From: Verrucomicrobiota bacterium
Lineage (GTDB): Bacteria > Verrucomicrobiota > Verrucomicrobiia > Chthoniobacterales > Terrimicrobiaceae
Direction of reading: 5' to 3'
Assembly (NCBI GenBank): GCA_017305195.1
Contig: JAFKMU010000053.1
Span: 31,722 to 95,721 of the forward strand
Length of the DNA: 64,000 nucleotides
Positions 55,262 to 64,000 of the stretch are shown one piece after another; position 1 is the first letter of the stretch, and each line of letters opens with the position of its first letter. The translations under genes were made by a program, and so were the position numbers. The notes beneath the pieces are model-generated. The model saw only the letters and a list, made by a program, of their open reading frames with translations. It did not search any database and had not been told where the DNA came from.

Positions 55262-55840
55262 ATCGAGGAAGTGCTTCCAGCTATCATGAGGATGATTGCT
55301 GATGGAGACATTGACGAACGGCCGCCACTTCGGGCGCTTGGGCTTGCGGACGAGAAGCATTCCCGCCTCATGCGGCAGCCGATTTCCCTTCTTCGTATTG
55401 CATGGGATGCATGAGCAGACGATGTTTTCCCAAGTCGTCTGCCCTCCCCGGTCGCGTGGAAGGACGTGATCGAGGTTAAGATCCACGCGATCAAAGACTT
55501 TTCCACAGTACTGGCAGGTATTCTTATCCCGCTCAAAGACGTTGTGACGGGTAAACTTGACCTCCTTCTTGGGCAAACGCTCAAAAATGAGCAGCACGAT
55601 CACGCGAGGAATACGAATGCTGAACGAGATCGTCCGCACCATCTCCTTCTCGGGGTGCGACTGGGAGATATCCCACCAACTGCGATAGTCGTGGGTTGCA
55701 AAATTCTTTCCATCCTCGGCAGAGACGACCTGAGCCTGCCCTTGGTACAACAAGGTGAAAGCTCGACGGACGGAACAGGTATTAACCGCTTGCCACAAGC
55801 GGTTGAGCACAAGCACGGGTTGTTCGAGAACTGACTCCAT
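55229..55840 (-). CDS. HNH endonuclease-domain protein
   Basis: 203 residues. HNH motif near the C-terminal third: NVFERDKNTCQYCGKVFDRVDLNLDHVLPRDRGGQ, then WENIVCSCIPCNTKKGN, giving a zinc-bound Cys2/Cys2 pattern and the LDHVLP catalytic His. The N-terminal part (NRLWQAVNTCSVRRAFTLLYQGQAQVV) is typical of a stand-alone HNH family widespread in bacterial chromosomes, of unclear role. Not obviously part of a restriction or mobile system here. A nested inverted repeat precedes it. Confidence 0.9.
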   Translation of the reverse strand: MESVLEQPVLVLNRLWQAVNTCSVRRAFTLLYQGQAQVVSAEDGKNFATHDYRSWWDISQSHPEKEMVRTISFSIRIPRVIVLLIFERLPKKEVKFTRHNVFERDKNTCQYCGKVFDRVDLNLDHVLPRDRGGQTTWENIVCSCIPCNTKKGNRLPHEAGMLLVRKPKRPKWRPFVNVSISNHPHDSWKHFLDLAYWNVELGD

Positions 55841-55865
55841 ATATTGCGGTCAACTCGCGGAACAG

Positions 55866-55918
55866 CACGGGGAAGTCCCGCGGAATTCGCGGAACCTACC
55901 ACCCCATTCTTCCCCGTG
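55866..55918. repeat. Nested inverted repeat upstream of the HNH gene
   Basis: CACGGGGAAG (55866-55875) and CTTCCCCGTG (55909-55918) are a perfect 10-base inverted pair; inside it CCGCG GAATT CGCGG forms a second small hairpin. It lies 26 bases before the HNH start on the minus strand, so it would fold in that gene's leader or act as an operator. Confidence 0.5.
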
Positions 55919-55937
55919 TCAATGTCGGTGAACAGAT

Positions 55938-55955
55938 TGTGAATAACTTGTCACA
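55938..55955. other. Near-palindrome with DnaA-box-like half
   Basis: TGTGA-N8-TCACA; its left part read on the other strand is TTATTCACA, a relaxed DnaA box. Lies between the HNH and rpoZ-like genes. Could be a regulator site or chance. Confidence 0.2.
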
Positions 55956-56006
55956 TACCCGTCCGCCGCTCCTGGTGGCGCCGAATCGAAAAAGATGCCT
56001 TTTCCA

Positions 56007-56034
56007 TTGACAAAGAACAGGGCTCCGCTACATG
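56007..56034 (+). promoter_or_regulatory. Candidate promoter of the rpoZ-smpB-lemA-trpEG run
   Basis: TTGACA (56007-56012) followed after 16 bases by TACATG (56029-56034), about 40 bases before the omega-like ATG. The -35 is perfect; the -10 is only fair. Confidence 0.4.
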
Positions 56035-56073
56035 TAAACGTTCCGCTCGACGTGTCGATCGGGTTCATTACCT

Positions 56074-56295
56074 ATGAACAGCATTTTCATCGAAGAAGCC
56101 TCCAAAGTCGCCACCGATCCTCAAGTATTGATCAACATGGTCTCCAAGCGCGTGCGTCAGCTCAGCGCCGGGAGCCGCCCGATGGTTCCGGTGGAGGGCC
56201 GCATGGGCCTCGCCGACATCGCGCTCGCCGAGATCGCCCAGGGGCGCTTGGTGGTTGCTGCAAAGCCGGAAAACGGCGAGGAGCCGCAGGAATAA
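56074..56295 (+). CDS. rpoZ: DNA-directed RNA polymerase omega subunit-like protein
   Basis: 73 residues. The segment LINMVSKRVRQLSAGSRPMV, followed by GLADIALAEIAQGRL, resembles bacterial omega (the conserved helix that wraps the beta-prime C-terminus). The family is short and divergent, so the call rests on this pattern, its size and the housekeeping neighbours. Omega helps fold and hold beta-prime and can mediate ppGpp binding. First gene of the run ending in trpG; 24 bases before smpB. Confidence 0.75.
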   Translation: MNSIFIEEASKVATDPQVLINMVSKRVRQLSAGSRPMVPVEGRMGLADIALAEIAQGRLVVAAKPENGEEPQE

Positions 56296-56319
56296 TTTCG
56301 ATTCCTGCGCGGGCTGATC

Positions 56320-56778
56320 ATGTCCGCTGAAATTGTCGTCAATCGCAAGGCGTTTCGGGATTACCATATCCTGGAAAAGCTCGAGGCTGGCATCGAGCTC
56401 AAGGGCACGGAGGTCAAATCCATCCGGGCTGGCCATGTCAACCTTCAGGGTGCTTTTGCCCGTTTGGAGGGTGGTGAGGTGTTTCTTTACGACAGTGACA
56501 TCCAGCCCTATCTGCGTGCCAGTCACGAGCAGCACGAGCCCAAGCGCCGCCGCCGCCTCCTCCTTCATCGTCTGGAGATCGACAAGGTGGCTGGAGCCAT
56601 CGAGCAGGCGGGCCGCAGCCTGGTCGCTCTGCGCATGTATTGGAAGAACGGCCGCGTGAAGGTCGAACTCGGTCTCGGCAAGGGCAAGCAGGACGTCGAC
56701 AAGCGCGCCGATCTCAAGAAACGGGTGCAGGAACGCGAGATCGACCGGATGTTGGCAGGTATTCAGCGGAAGCGCTGA
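56320..56778 (+). CDS. smpB: SsrA-binding protein SmpB
   Basis: 152 residues. All SmpB features: NRKAFRDYHILEKLEAGIELKGTEVKSIRAGHVNLQGAFA, then LRASHEQHEPKRRRRLLLHRLEIDKV and the basic tail KKRVQEREIDRMLAGIQRKR. It binds tmRNA and rescues stalled ribosomes. The ssrA RNA gene is not seen in the window. Confidence 0.97.
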   Translation: MSAEIVVNRKAFRDYHILEKLEAGIELKGTEVKSIRAGHVNLQGAFARLEGGEVFLYDSDIQPYLRASHEQHEPKRRRRLLLHRLEIDKVAGAIEQAGRSLVALRMYWKNGRVKVELGLGKGKQDVDKRADLKKRVQEREIDRMLAGIQRKR

Positions 56779-56823
56779 TTTTCGATTGCGCCCCGCTTCC
56801 CGCACGGGCAGTCTTTTTCCATC

Positions 56824-57422
56824 ATGGCAACGGCATTGATCCTCCTCCTCGTAATCATCGGCGGCGCTGTGCTGATCGGCTTGTTTGCGATCGGCATCTA
56901 CAACTCGCTGGTCGCGCTGCGCAATCGCTATAAGAATGCCTTTGCCCAGATCGACGTGCAGCTCAAGCGTCGCTATGACCTGATCCCGAATCTCGTCGAG
57001 ACCGCCAAGGGTTACCTCAAGCACGAGCGCGAAACCCTCGAAGCCGTCATCGCCGCCCGCAACTCCGCCACCAGCGCCGGATCGAAAGCCGCGGCCAATC
57101 CCGGCGACCCGCAGTCCATGAAGGAACTCGCCGGAGCGGAAAGCGGCCTCACCGGCGCGCTCGGTCGTCTCTTTGCCGTGGCGGAAGCCTACCCCGACCT
57201 GAAGGCGAATCAAAACATGATGCAACTCACGGAAGAGCTGACCTCGACCGAGAACAAGATCTCCTTCGCCCGTCAGGCGTACAATGATTCCGTCATGGCC
57301 TACAACACCAAGCGGGAGGTTTTCCCCTCCAGCATCGTGGCCGGTATGTTCAACTTTGCGCCAGCCGAGCTGTTCCAGATCGAGAATCCGGCGGAGAAAG
57401 AAGCTCCTAAGGTATCCTTTTC

Positions 57423-57426
<4 letters not shown>
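56824..57426 (+). CDS. LemA family protein
   Basis: 200 residues. One N-terminal membrane helix (ALILLLVIIGGAVLIGLFAIGIYN) and the LemA core: SLVALRNRYKNAFAQIDVQLKRRYDLIPNLVETAKGYLKHE, then SFARQAYNDSVMAYNTKREVFPSSIVAGMF. Widespread helical membrane protein of uncertain role, often near membrane proteases or stress genes. Stop overlaps the trpE start (57423-57426). Confidence 0.95.
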
Positions 57427-58922
<1,496 letters not shown>

Positions 58923-58940
58923 TCGACTAGATTTCTCACC

Positions 58941-59504
58941 ATGCTCCTCGTCATCGATAACTACGATTCCTTCACCTACAACCTCGTGCAGTATTTCGGG
59001 GAACTGGGAGAAGACCCCGTGGTGCGCCGCAACGATGAAATCACCCTGGAGGAGATCGCCGCGATGAACCCCGATCGCATCGTGGTTTCGCCCGGCCCCT
59101 GCACGCCGACCGAGGCCGGTATCAGCTGTGCGGTCATCGAGGAGTTTGGTCCGAAGAAACCCATTCTCGGCGTCTGCCTCGGCCACCAGAGCATCGGGCA
59201 GGTTTATGGCGGCGACGTCGTCCGCGCCGGTCGGCTGATGCACGGCAAGACCTCGCCCATCCTGCACCACGGCGAGAACGTCTTTGCCGGTCTGCCCTCA
59301 CCCTTCGAGGCCACCCGCTATCACTCGCTGCTCGTCAAGCGCGAGACCCTGCCAGAGTGCCTTAGGATCACGGCGGAAACCGCCGAGGGGGAAATCATGG
59401 GCCTGGCGCACAAGGAATATCCAGTATACGGCGTCCAGTTTCATCCCGAGAGCATCCTGACCTCGGAAGGCAAGCGTCTGCTCGGGAATTTCCTGACGCT
59501 TTAG
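58941..59504 (+). CDS. trpG: Anthranilate synthase component II (glutamine amidotransferase)
   Basis: 187 residues. Class I amidotransferase: [22 protein letters not shown], the nucleophile [15 protein letters not shown], and the catalytic His-Glu in [14 protein letters not shown]. Supplies ammonia to TrpE and may also serve PabB in folate synthesis (PabA role). Last gene of the run; four bases separate it from the converging lipocalin-like gene. Confidence 0.95.
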   Translation: MLLVIDNYDSFTYNLVQYFGELGEDPVVRRNDEITLEEIAAMNPDRIVVSPGPCTPTEAGISCAVIEEFGPKKPILGVCLGHQSIGQVYGGDVVRAGRLMHGKTSPILHHGENVFAGLPSPFEATRYHSLLVKRETLPECLRITAETAEGEIMGLAHKEYPVYGVQFHPESILTSEGKRLLGNFLTL

Positions 59505-59508
59505 GAGA

Positions 59509-60588
59509 TTACTTCTCCTCCTGCATGCCGACGACCTTGCTCGCGTAGCCGGTCATTTCCAGGTAGCCCTTGCCCGAGATCGGTTTTCCGTCTCGCTGTC
59601 CGGATACCCGAATCGCTCCCTCCCAGTAGCGAATGGGATCGAGATTGAGTTCCTGGTTCTCGGTCGCGGCTCGTACTGTTGCCACAAAGTTCCTACCCGG
59701 TATCTCCAGCTTCCACTCCACGGGATAGCGGGCTTCGCTGTTCGGGGCGTGCCACCAGCGAACCGGCGTAAGATTGAAATCCGCATTGGATATTGACTCA
59801 CCCTTCCCATCCGCAGCCACCCAGGTTCCCCCGGAGTACGGATCGCGCCCGCCCTTTTTCAGCCGCAGTTGGAAGAGCATCAGTTCCGTATCGTCGTCAA
59901 ACTGCACGCTGAACCAGTCCCACCCCGCCTGATCCGCGCCGAGTTGATTGGTCGCCCACTCGTGGTCAAACCATGAAAGTCCCGCCACCGGGTACGTTTT
60001 TCCACCGGATGTAATTTCTCCGGTGGTTTTGAGCCGGGTAAAGGAATAATAGTGCGACGCCCTCCCCGGTCCCTTCGCCTTCTGGCTCACCCCGTCCTTG
60101 CCATGAATGACGGGCGGCTTCAGCGGCAGCAAGGTTAAGTCAATACTCACATCGTCCTTTGCCGCCTGGATATGGAATCCGTCGCCAGCCTGCTCACAAC
60201 GCCAGCCGTCGATCCAGGCGACGCTGCCACCTTGATCAAACCCCGCCTCTCCATAGGCTCCACGGGCAAGCTTCTGCGCAAAGGTGAACCTCGGTGTTTT
60301 CAGATCGCTGAGAGCAAAGTGAGCAAGTTTCAGATCGCGGGTTACGAAGCGTGACTCTGTCCTGCCCTCATCGGGGCTCACTCCCTGGCGGAAAAAGGTG
60401 AGCTGATACCCGAACTCGCGCCCATTTGCAGTAGAGACATTCCCGGTGAAATACCACCACTCGGTCTTGAAGCCGGGATGATTCCCGTGATCGCGGGGAA
60501 ACTGATACTCCCACCCCGGCAGCGCCAGCTTCCACTCACCGCAGGCGACGGCGAGCGAGGCAAGCAGAAGGAGGAATATTCGCGTCAT
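59509..60588 (-). CDS. Secreted lipocalin-like protein (AttH/CrtC hydratase family)
   Basis: 359 residues. Signal peptide (MTRIFLLLLASLAVACG; the Cys could be lipidated though the lipobox is weak). Signatures of the CrtC/AttH family: FKTEWWYFTGNVSTANGREFGYQLTFFRQG, HFALSDL, GWDWFSVQFDDDTELMLFQLR and GLSWFDHEWATNQLG. The family includes carotenoid 1,2-hydratase and secreted proteins of unknown substrate; no carotenoid gene is near. Last gene of the minus-strand operon, starting next to the GHL10 stop codon. Confidence 0.88.
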   Translation of the reverse strand: MTRIFLLLLASLAVACGEWKLALPGWEYQFPRDHGNHPGFKTEWWYFTGNVSTANGREFGYQLTFFRQGVSPDEGRTESRFVTRDLKLAHFALSDLKTPRFTFAQKLARGAYGEAGFDQGGSVAWIDGWRCEQAGDGFHIQAAKDDVSIDLTLLPLKPPVIHGKDGVSQKAKGPGRASHYYSFTRLKTTGEITSGGKTYPVAGLSWFDHEWATNQLGADQAGWDWFSVQFDDDTELMLFQLRLKKGGRDPYSGGTWVAADGKGESISNADFNLTPVRWWHAPNSEARYPVEWKLEIPGRNFVATVRAATENQELNLDPIRYWEGAIRVSGQRDGKPISGKGYLEMTGYASKVVGMQEEK

Positions 60589-61719
60589 CTAGGAGGATAC
60601 GACTCCCGAGACTCCTTTGGTGTTATTTTGGAGAGCCTTGATGTTCCAAAAAATCACGCCGCCGCCGTTGCGCGGACCGGTGGCTTTTTCGATCTGCAAC
60701 TGGCGACCGATCTCCGAAGCGGGCCAGCCATGAGTGGTCAGGCGGTCCACCGCGATGCCCGGATAAATCGGCACGCCCGCCGGGTTCACCTGAGGGCTCC
60801 TCCACCAGCGCAGCAGCGTGGAGAAGCTCTGTGGTCCCCCATCCTTCCAGTACAGCTGCGGCGCGAGGTAGTCGATCCAGCCGGAACGCATCCACTTCAG
60901 CGGATCGCCATAGAGCTGGTTGAATTGGTCCACGCCAGCCACGATCCCCGCCGGAACGCCGGGCTGGAAAATGCCGAAGGGGCTGACGCCAAACTTCACC
61001 CCACCCCGCGTGGCATGAACCGTTTCGCCCACGCGGCGGATGAGTGTATTGACATTTTCCCGGCGCCATTCGGATTTGGAAAGCGCTCCGCCCCGCGCCC
61101 GGTACGCCGCATATGTTGCGTCATCCGGGAAGGGATACACCGCACCGCTGTCGGTCGGGTACGGATAAAAGTAGTCGTCGAAATGGACTCCATCGATGTC
61201 GTAGCGTGACACGAGATCCTTCACGACGGAGACGATCTGATCCTGCACCGCCGGAGCGCCGGGGTCCATCCAGAGCACATTGCCCACCCGGTAGGTATAT
61301 TGTGGAAATCGCTTCGTGATGGAATTGGCCGCGCGAGGCTGCGAGGCATTGGCTGCTCCGCGGTAGGGATTCATCCAGGCATGGACCTGGATTCCACGCT
61401 TCTTCGCCTCGGAGATCAGAAAGGCCAGCGGATCATATCCCGGCGATGCCCCCTGGGTTCCGGTGAGATACCGGCTCCATGGTTCAATCTTTGAGGCATA
61501 CAGTGCATCACTCTCCGGACGCACCTGAAAGAGCACGGCGTTCACGCGATTGCGCTTGGCGGCATCGAGCAAGCGGATGATCTGAGCCTTCTGCGTTTCC
61601 GGAGACAACCCCGGCTCCGAGGGAAAGTTGATATTATGCACCGTGGCGATCCATGCGCCGCGGAACTCGGCGAAGGCCAGGGCGGGCAGCAACAGCAGGA
61701 GGGCAAGGAGGCTTTTCAT
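60589..61719 (-). CDS. GHL10-family putative glycoside hydrolase (DUF187 type)
   Basis: 376 residues with signal peptide (MKSLLALLLLLPALAFA). Signatures: FRGAWIATVHNINFPSE, AVLFQVRPESDALYASKIEPWS, VHAWMNPYR, and YDIDGVHFDDYFYPYP with the acidic residues thought to be catalytic, plus SPFGIFQPG and DYLAPQLYWKDGG. GHL10 proteins act on peptidoglycan or other glycans in the periplasm or outside the cell. Eight bases after the DUF1980-type gene and touching the lipocalin gene. Confidence 0.93.
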   Translation of the reverse strand: MKSLLALLLLLPALAFAEFRGAWIATVHNINFPSEPGLSPETQKAQIIRLLDAAKRNRVNAVLFQVRPESDALYASKIEPWSRYLTGTQGASPGYDPLAFLISEAKKRGIQVHAWMNPYRGAANASQPRAANSITKRFPQYTYRVGNVLWMDPGAPAVQDQIVSVVKDLVSRYDIDGVHFDDYFYPYPTDSGAVYPFPDDATYAAYRARGGALSKSEWRRENVNTLIRRVGETVHATRGGVKFGVSPFGIFQPGVPAGIVAGVDQFNQLYGDPLKWMRSGWIDYLAPQLYWKDGGPQSFSTLLRWWRSPQVNPAGVPIYPGIAVDRLTTHGWPASEIGRQLQIEKATGPRNGGGVIFWNIKALQNNTKGVSGVVSS

Positions 61720-61726
61720 GAAAGAT

Positions 61727-62533
61727 TTAGTAGATCATCGCTTCTTCAGGAGGATCGCAGGGTTGGACAGACTTGGCGACAACGAGAGGGATCACCCGCC
61801 CGCCCTCTACCGGGAAAGTTGCCGTACCGACAACCCGCACCCAGCTCATTTCCTCCATCTTTACCGGCGGGTCCATCTGGATGGTCACGGCGGTGGGCCG
61901 TGCATCGGCGGCACAGCAGACCATGTACATGCGAACGAGCGAGAAGCGGTCGCCCTTCGCGTTATTGGTCTTCGCGGGCATGAACTGGCCGATCATCTCG
62001 ACCTCCTTATTTTCAAAGTCCGCACGCAGCGATTTTTCTTCAGCGGCATAGATCAGATCCACCGTCTCGGCGCGGATCTGCCCGCTGGCATTGCGCGGGA
62101 TGTAGGGACTGGCGGCAGTATCTGCCCCGGGCGAGCCATCCTGGGTGGGAAGAGCCGGTTCGACAGGCGGCTTGTAGTTCGGCAAGGCGTTCGCATCGCT
62201 GACGAGCCCCCGGTTGAGCACGGTCGACGCGCCAAACTGGCTCGGCGATACGATCGTGGCCAGGATCAGCGGAATCGTCAGGACGATCCCGGTGAATATG
62301 GTGCCCCCCAGGCTCCTGGCCAGTGAAGGCGCGTCGCCGCTGGTGATCGCCGCCGGGGAAAACCACACCATGATGGCGAGGACCAGGAGCACGATGCCAG
62401 CGGCCAAGGTCCAGGGCTGGAACGTGGGGCTCAGATACGCCGCCACCCGTCCCGAGGTATAGAAATACGTCAACAGGATGCCCCAGACGATGAGGATGCC
62501 TGCCGTGATGCCGCGTTGAATCACCGCCGTCAT
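61727..62533 (-). CDS. YcgQ/TIGR03943-type permease partner protein
   Basis: 268 residues. Two N-terminal membrane helices (GILIVWGILLTYFYT, PWTLAAGIVLLVLAIMVWF), a third (GTIFTGIVLTIPLILATIV), then a soluble extracytoplasmic domain. Contains CCAADARPTAVTIQMDPP with a CC pair and the KTNNAKGDRFSLVRMYMVCC segment typical of the TIGR03943/DUF1980 family, which is paired with the permease YcgR-like gene. The pair is linked in Bacillus and others to metal stress regulons (Zur/Fur), but the transported substrate is not settled. Confidence 0.85.
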   Translation of the reverse strand: MTAVIQRGITAGILIVWGILLTYFYTSGRVAAYLSPTFQPWTLAAGIVLLVLAIMVWFSPAAITSGDAPSLARSLGGTIFTGIVLTIPLILATIVSPSQFGASTVLNRGLVSDANALPNYKPPVEPALPTQDGSPGADTAASPYIPRNASGQIRAETVDLIYAAEEKSLRADFENKEVEMIGQFMPAKTNNAKGDRFSLVRMYMVCCAADARPTAVTIQMDPPVKMEEMSWVRVVGTATFPVEGGRVIPLVVAKSVQPCDPPEEAMIY

Positions 62534-63444
62534 AAGTGAACCACTGTCAGTCGCACGCAGATGAGACCGACCAGGATGAAGAGTCCCACCGCCAGACCGA
62601 GAACAAACCGTTTCTTGAAGACCGCACTGTAAATGAAGAGCAATTTCAGATCGACCATCGGGCCGAATACGAGAAAGGCAAGTTTCGCCACCATGGGAAA
62701 GGTGGTGAAGGTCGCCGCGATAAACGCGTCGGAAGTGCTGCAGAGCGACAGAATGACCGCCAGGCCCATGAGGGAAAACGTCGCCAGCCAGTCATTGAGG
62801 GCCAGCGGCAGGATATACTCCTGATTGACCCCGGTGCTGAAGCAGGCGGAAATCGCCACACCGAAGACGAAGTAAACCATCACATCGAGGAAATCGGAAA
62901 CACTGACGCGAACGGCCCGCCCGAATCGCAGGAGCATCGGCCCGCCGCGCTCTCCCTCCAGAGCAGGCTGGAGCACTTTCGCCGCCACGTCATCCCGCAA
63001 CACCGTCCTGATCGAAAGCTGATGCACCGCACCCGCGGCGATGATCGCGACGAGATACCCGACGCCGACCCGCAATCCGGTCATCTCGATGGCCGACTGG
63101 CCGCTGAAGGCGGCGAGCGTGCTCAGGATGACGACCGGATTCACGATGGGCGATGCCAGCATGTAGGCGATGGCGTTCGAGAGCGGCAAACCCTTGGATA
63201 GCAACCGCCGGATGACAGGCACCACGCCGCATTCGCACATCGGAAAGATAAGCCCCATCCCGGCGCTCATCGCGATGCCCAGGAAGGTGTTCCTCGGTAA
63301 AAACCGCAGCATCGTCCGCGCAGGGAGAAACTCCTCGATCACCCCCGAGAGCAAGGCTCCAAGCAGAAGGAATGGCACGCCCTCGAGAAGGATGCTCAGG
63401 AACGCGAAGGCAAAATCCGGAAGGCTGAACCTGAAAAAACTCAT
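62530..63444 (-). CDS. YcgR/DUF318-type permease
   Basis: 304 residues from ATG 63444 with eight or more membrane helices. DUF318 (PF03773-type) signature: LIFPMCECGVVPVIRRLL, the CECG motif, followed by PLSNAIAYMLASPIVNPVVIL and the C-terminal VILSLCSTSDAFIAATF with its Cys-Ser pair. First gene of the four-gene minus operon with its YcgQ-type partner (overlap at 62530-62533). The frame opens earlier, but the part before MSFFRF is non-conserved. Confidence 0.88.
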   Translation of the reverse strand: MSFFRFSLPDFAFAFLSILLEGVPFLLLGALLSGVIEEFLPARTMLRFLPRNTFLGIAMSAGMGLIFPMCECGVVPVIRRLLSKGLPLSNAIAYMLASPIVNPVVILSTLAAFSGQSAIEMTGLRVGVGYLVAIIAAGAVHQLSIRTVLRDDVAAKVLQPALEGERGGPMLLRFGRAVRVSVSDFLDVMVYFVFGVAISACFSTGVNQEYILPLALNDWLATFSLMGLAVILSLCSTSDAFIAATFTTFPMVAKLAFLVFGPMVDLKLLFIYSAVFKKRFVLGLAVGLFILVGLICVRLTVVHL

Positions 63445-63591
63445 CACAGATAGGTCAGAAGGATAGAACCCGGGATTGGCGAATTTTCCAGTTGTTTCGA
63501 CGTTTTCTCCAAGAATTCCTCCTACCGGGAATCCGGTAGATCGCATTCAAGTCTCGCCATTCGGCCCATTTTTCATAGGATAAGTGACCTG
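63445..63591. other. Divergent promoter region between the permease operon and metallophosphoesterase gene
   Basis: 147 bases, no gene. Holds one clear inverted repeat at 63522-63539, described separately. Confidence 0.4.
63522..63539. promoter_or_regulatory. Perfect inverted repeat, possible operator
   Basis: CTACCGG, spacer GAAT, CCGGTAG. Seven-base perfect arms in the divergent promoter region. Could bind a metalloregulator controlling the permease operon; it does not match the AT-rich Zur or Fur consensus I know. Confidence 0.35.
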
Positions 63592-63855
63592 ATGCAGAGG
63601 GTATCGCGTCGCAAGTTTGTCGGGCAAATTCTGGGGGTTACCGCGATCACCGCGTTTGCTGGTTATCCTGTATGGGAAACGCGCCATCTCCTCATCAACC
63701 GTCTGTCCGTCGCGCTTCCCCGGCTGCCGGAGTCGCTCTCCGGATTGAAAATCGCATTTCTGGCCGACATCCATGTGGGCCCGTTTCTCTCTGTACGCTA
63801 CCTTCGTCAGGTCGTCGACCGGGTCAACTCGCTGGGAGCGGACCTCATCGCACTA
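63592..63855 (+). pseudogene. Tat-type metallophosphoesterase, cut by an IS insertion
   Basis: About 88 codons of a YkuE/YaeI-like metallophosphoesterase. A twin-arginine signal is visible (RVSRRKFVGQILGVTAITAFAG), then the first phosphoesterase motif (LKIAFLADIHVGPFLS) and GADLIAL, where the family continues with TGD. Instead the frame runs into foreign sequence (NSVVTRMKAR) and stops at 63888. The join is at about 63853-63855, where a CTA codon carries the TA. Without the other metal motifs the product cannot be active. Confidence 0.8.
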
Positions 63856-64000
63856 AATAGTGTCGTCACGAGAATGAAAGCCAGATAGCCAGGCAACGGA
63901 TGTGAACGGCGGCCAGGAAGGAGGCCGCATTCTTGGTGTAGCGTGTGGCGATGCCGCGCCAACGTTTGAGGTGGAGAAAGGTATTTTCCACCAGATGGCG
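63856..64000 (-). mobile_element. IS5-family insertion sequence, left end (runs off the right edge)
   Basis: Begins at about 63856, just after the interrupted metallophosphoesterase codons, with the sequence AATAGTGTCGTCACG as its end region. It carries the C-terminal part of a transposase on the minus strand. The other end and a target-site duplicate would lie past the window. The exact first base is not certain; a TA or longer duplicate is likely. Confidence 0.75.
63866..64000 (-). CDS. IS5-family transposase, C-terminal fragment in the window
   Basis: The last 44 residues, read from the window edge: RHLVENTFLHLKRWRGIATR, then YTKNAASFLAAVHI and RCLAIWLSFS, ending at a TGA (63866-63868). 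The RHxVENxFxxxKRWRxIATRY pattern, with its Glu of the DDE triad, is the IS5/IS427-group C-terminal signature. Most of the gene is outside the window. Confidence 0.85.
   Translation of the reverse strand, partial: RHLVENTFLHLKRWRGIATRYTKNAASFLAAVHIRCLAIWLSFS

Noticed and set aside
55229..55840. Homing endonuclease or restriction gene
   Set aside because: Stand-alone HNH with the N-terminal region of a common chromosomal family; no intron, intein or methylase nearby.
55938..55955. CRP/FNR site
   Set aside because: Half-sites TGTGA/TCACA are separated by eight bases rather than the six of CRP, and no matching regulator is seen.
55841..56073. Replication origin (DnaA-like box, inverted repeats)
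   Set aside because: Only one relaxed box, no AT-rich element and no dnaA, dnaN or gidA-type neighbour.

Overview
The window is 64 kb of ordinary, high-GC (about 60 %, by eye) bacterial chromosome with dense, often overlapping genes on both strands. No tRNA, rRNA, CRISPR array or prophage is visible. A Gram-negative envelope is suggested by a LAB_N lipid-A-type membrane protein, lipoproteins, an AaeA/AaeB-like efflux set and a prepilin-like protein. The mix of a lone prepilin-like protein, TreS-maltokinase fusion, GHL10 hydrolase, type III PKS mini-cluster and rpmI-rplT-pheS-pheT without an adjacent infC would fit a Verrucomicrobiota/Spartobacteria-type organism. That placement is inference from gene content only.

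Layout. 1-3.3 kb (minus): an NtrC-type regulator, a class IV aminotransferase and the N-terminal third of mfd, with overlapping starts. 3.4-5.3 kb: prepilin-like gene, uppS, LAB_N protein. 5.3-7.9 kb (minus): methyltransferase, FAD oxidoreductase and type III polyketide synthase, a compact natural-product operon. 8-10.7 kb: cysteine desulfurase, HAD phosphatase, ion channel. 10.9-15.1 kb (minus): rpmI, rplT, pheS, pheT. 15.2-20 kb: ATP-grasp-like protein with ruvA, secreted protein, hpt, FHA protein, carA.

20.2-38.7 kb looks like a stress and signalling block. It holds two small membrane proteins, a CBS protein, a degenerate receiver, a lone response regulator, a DUF1328 protein, a histidine kinase/LuxR regulator pair with a degenerate kinase ATPase domain, a trehalose/alpha-glucan operon (treS-maltokinase, treX/glgX, treY; no treZ), two receiver-bearing hybrid kinases, a lipid kinase and a glutathionyl-hydroquinone reductase. 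38.9-47.4 kb has an aromatic-acid-type efflux set, a deaminase-family amidohydrolase, a MATE exporter and an orphan ketosynthase/chain-length-factor-like pair. 47.5-55.8 kb is mixed: hypothetical proteins, a flavoprotein, an ion channel, DJ-1, DUF2237, aldo-keto reductase, a glycosyltransferase, an AT-richer XRE/VOC patch and an HNH protein.

56-59.5 kb is a compact housekeeping run: rpoZ-like, smpB, lemA, trpE, trpG. 59.5-63.5 kb (minus) is one operon of permease, partner subunit, GHL10 hydrolase and lipocalin-like protein. At the right edge a Tat-type metallophosphoesterase gene is cut by an IS5-family insertion whose transposase C-terminus runs out of the window.

The points most worth a second look are the natural Asp54-to-Glu regulator, the orphan KS/CLF pair beside a MATE exporter, the type III PKS operon, the degenerate phosphorelay parts in the stress block, and the IS disruption.
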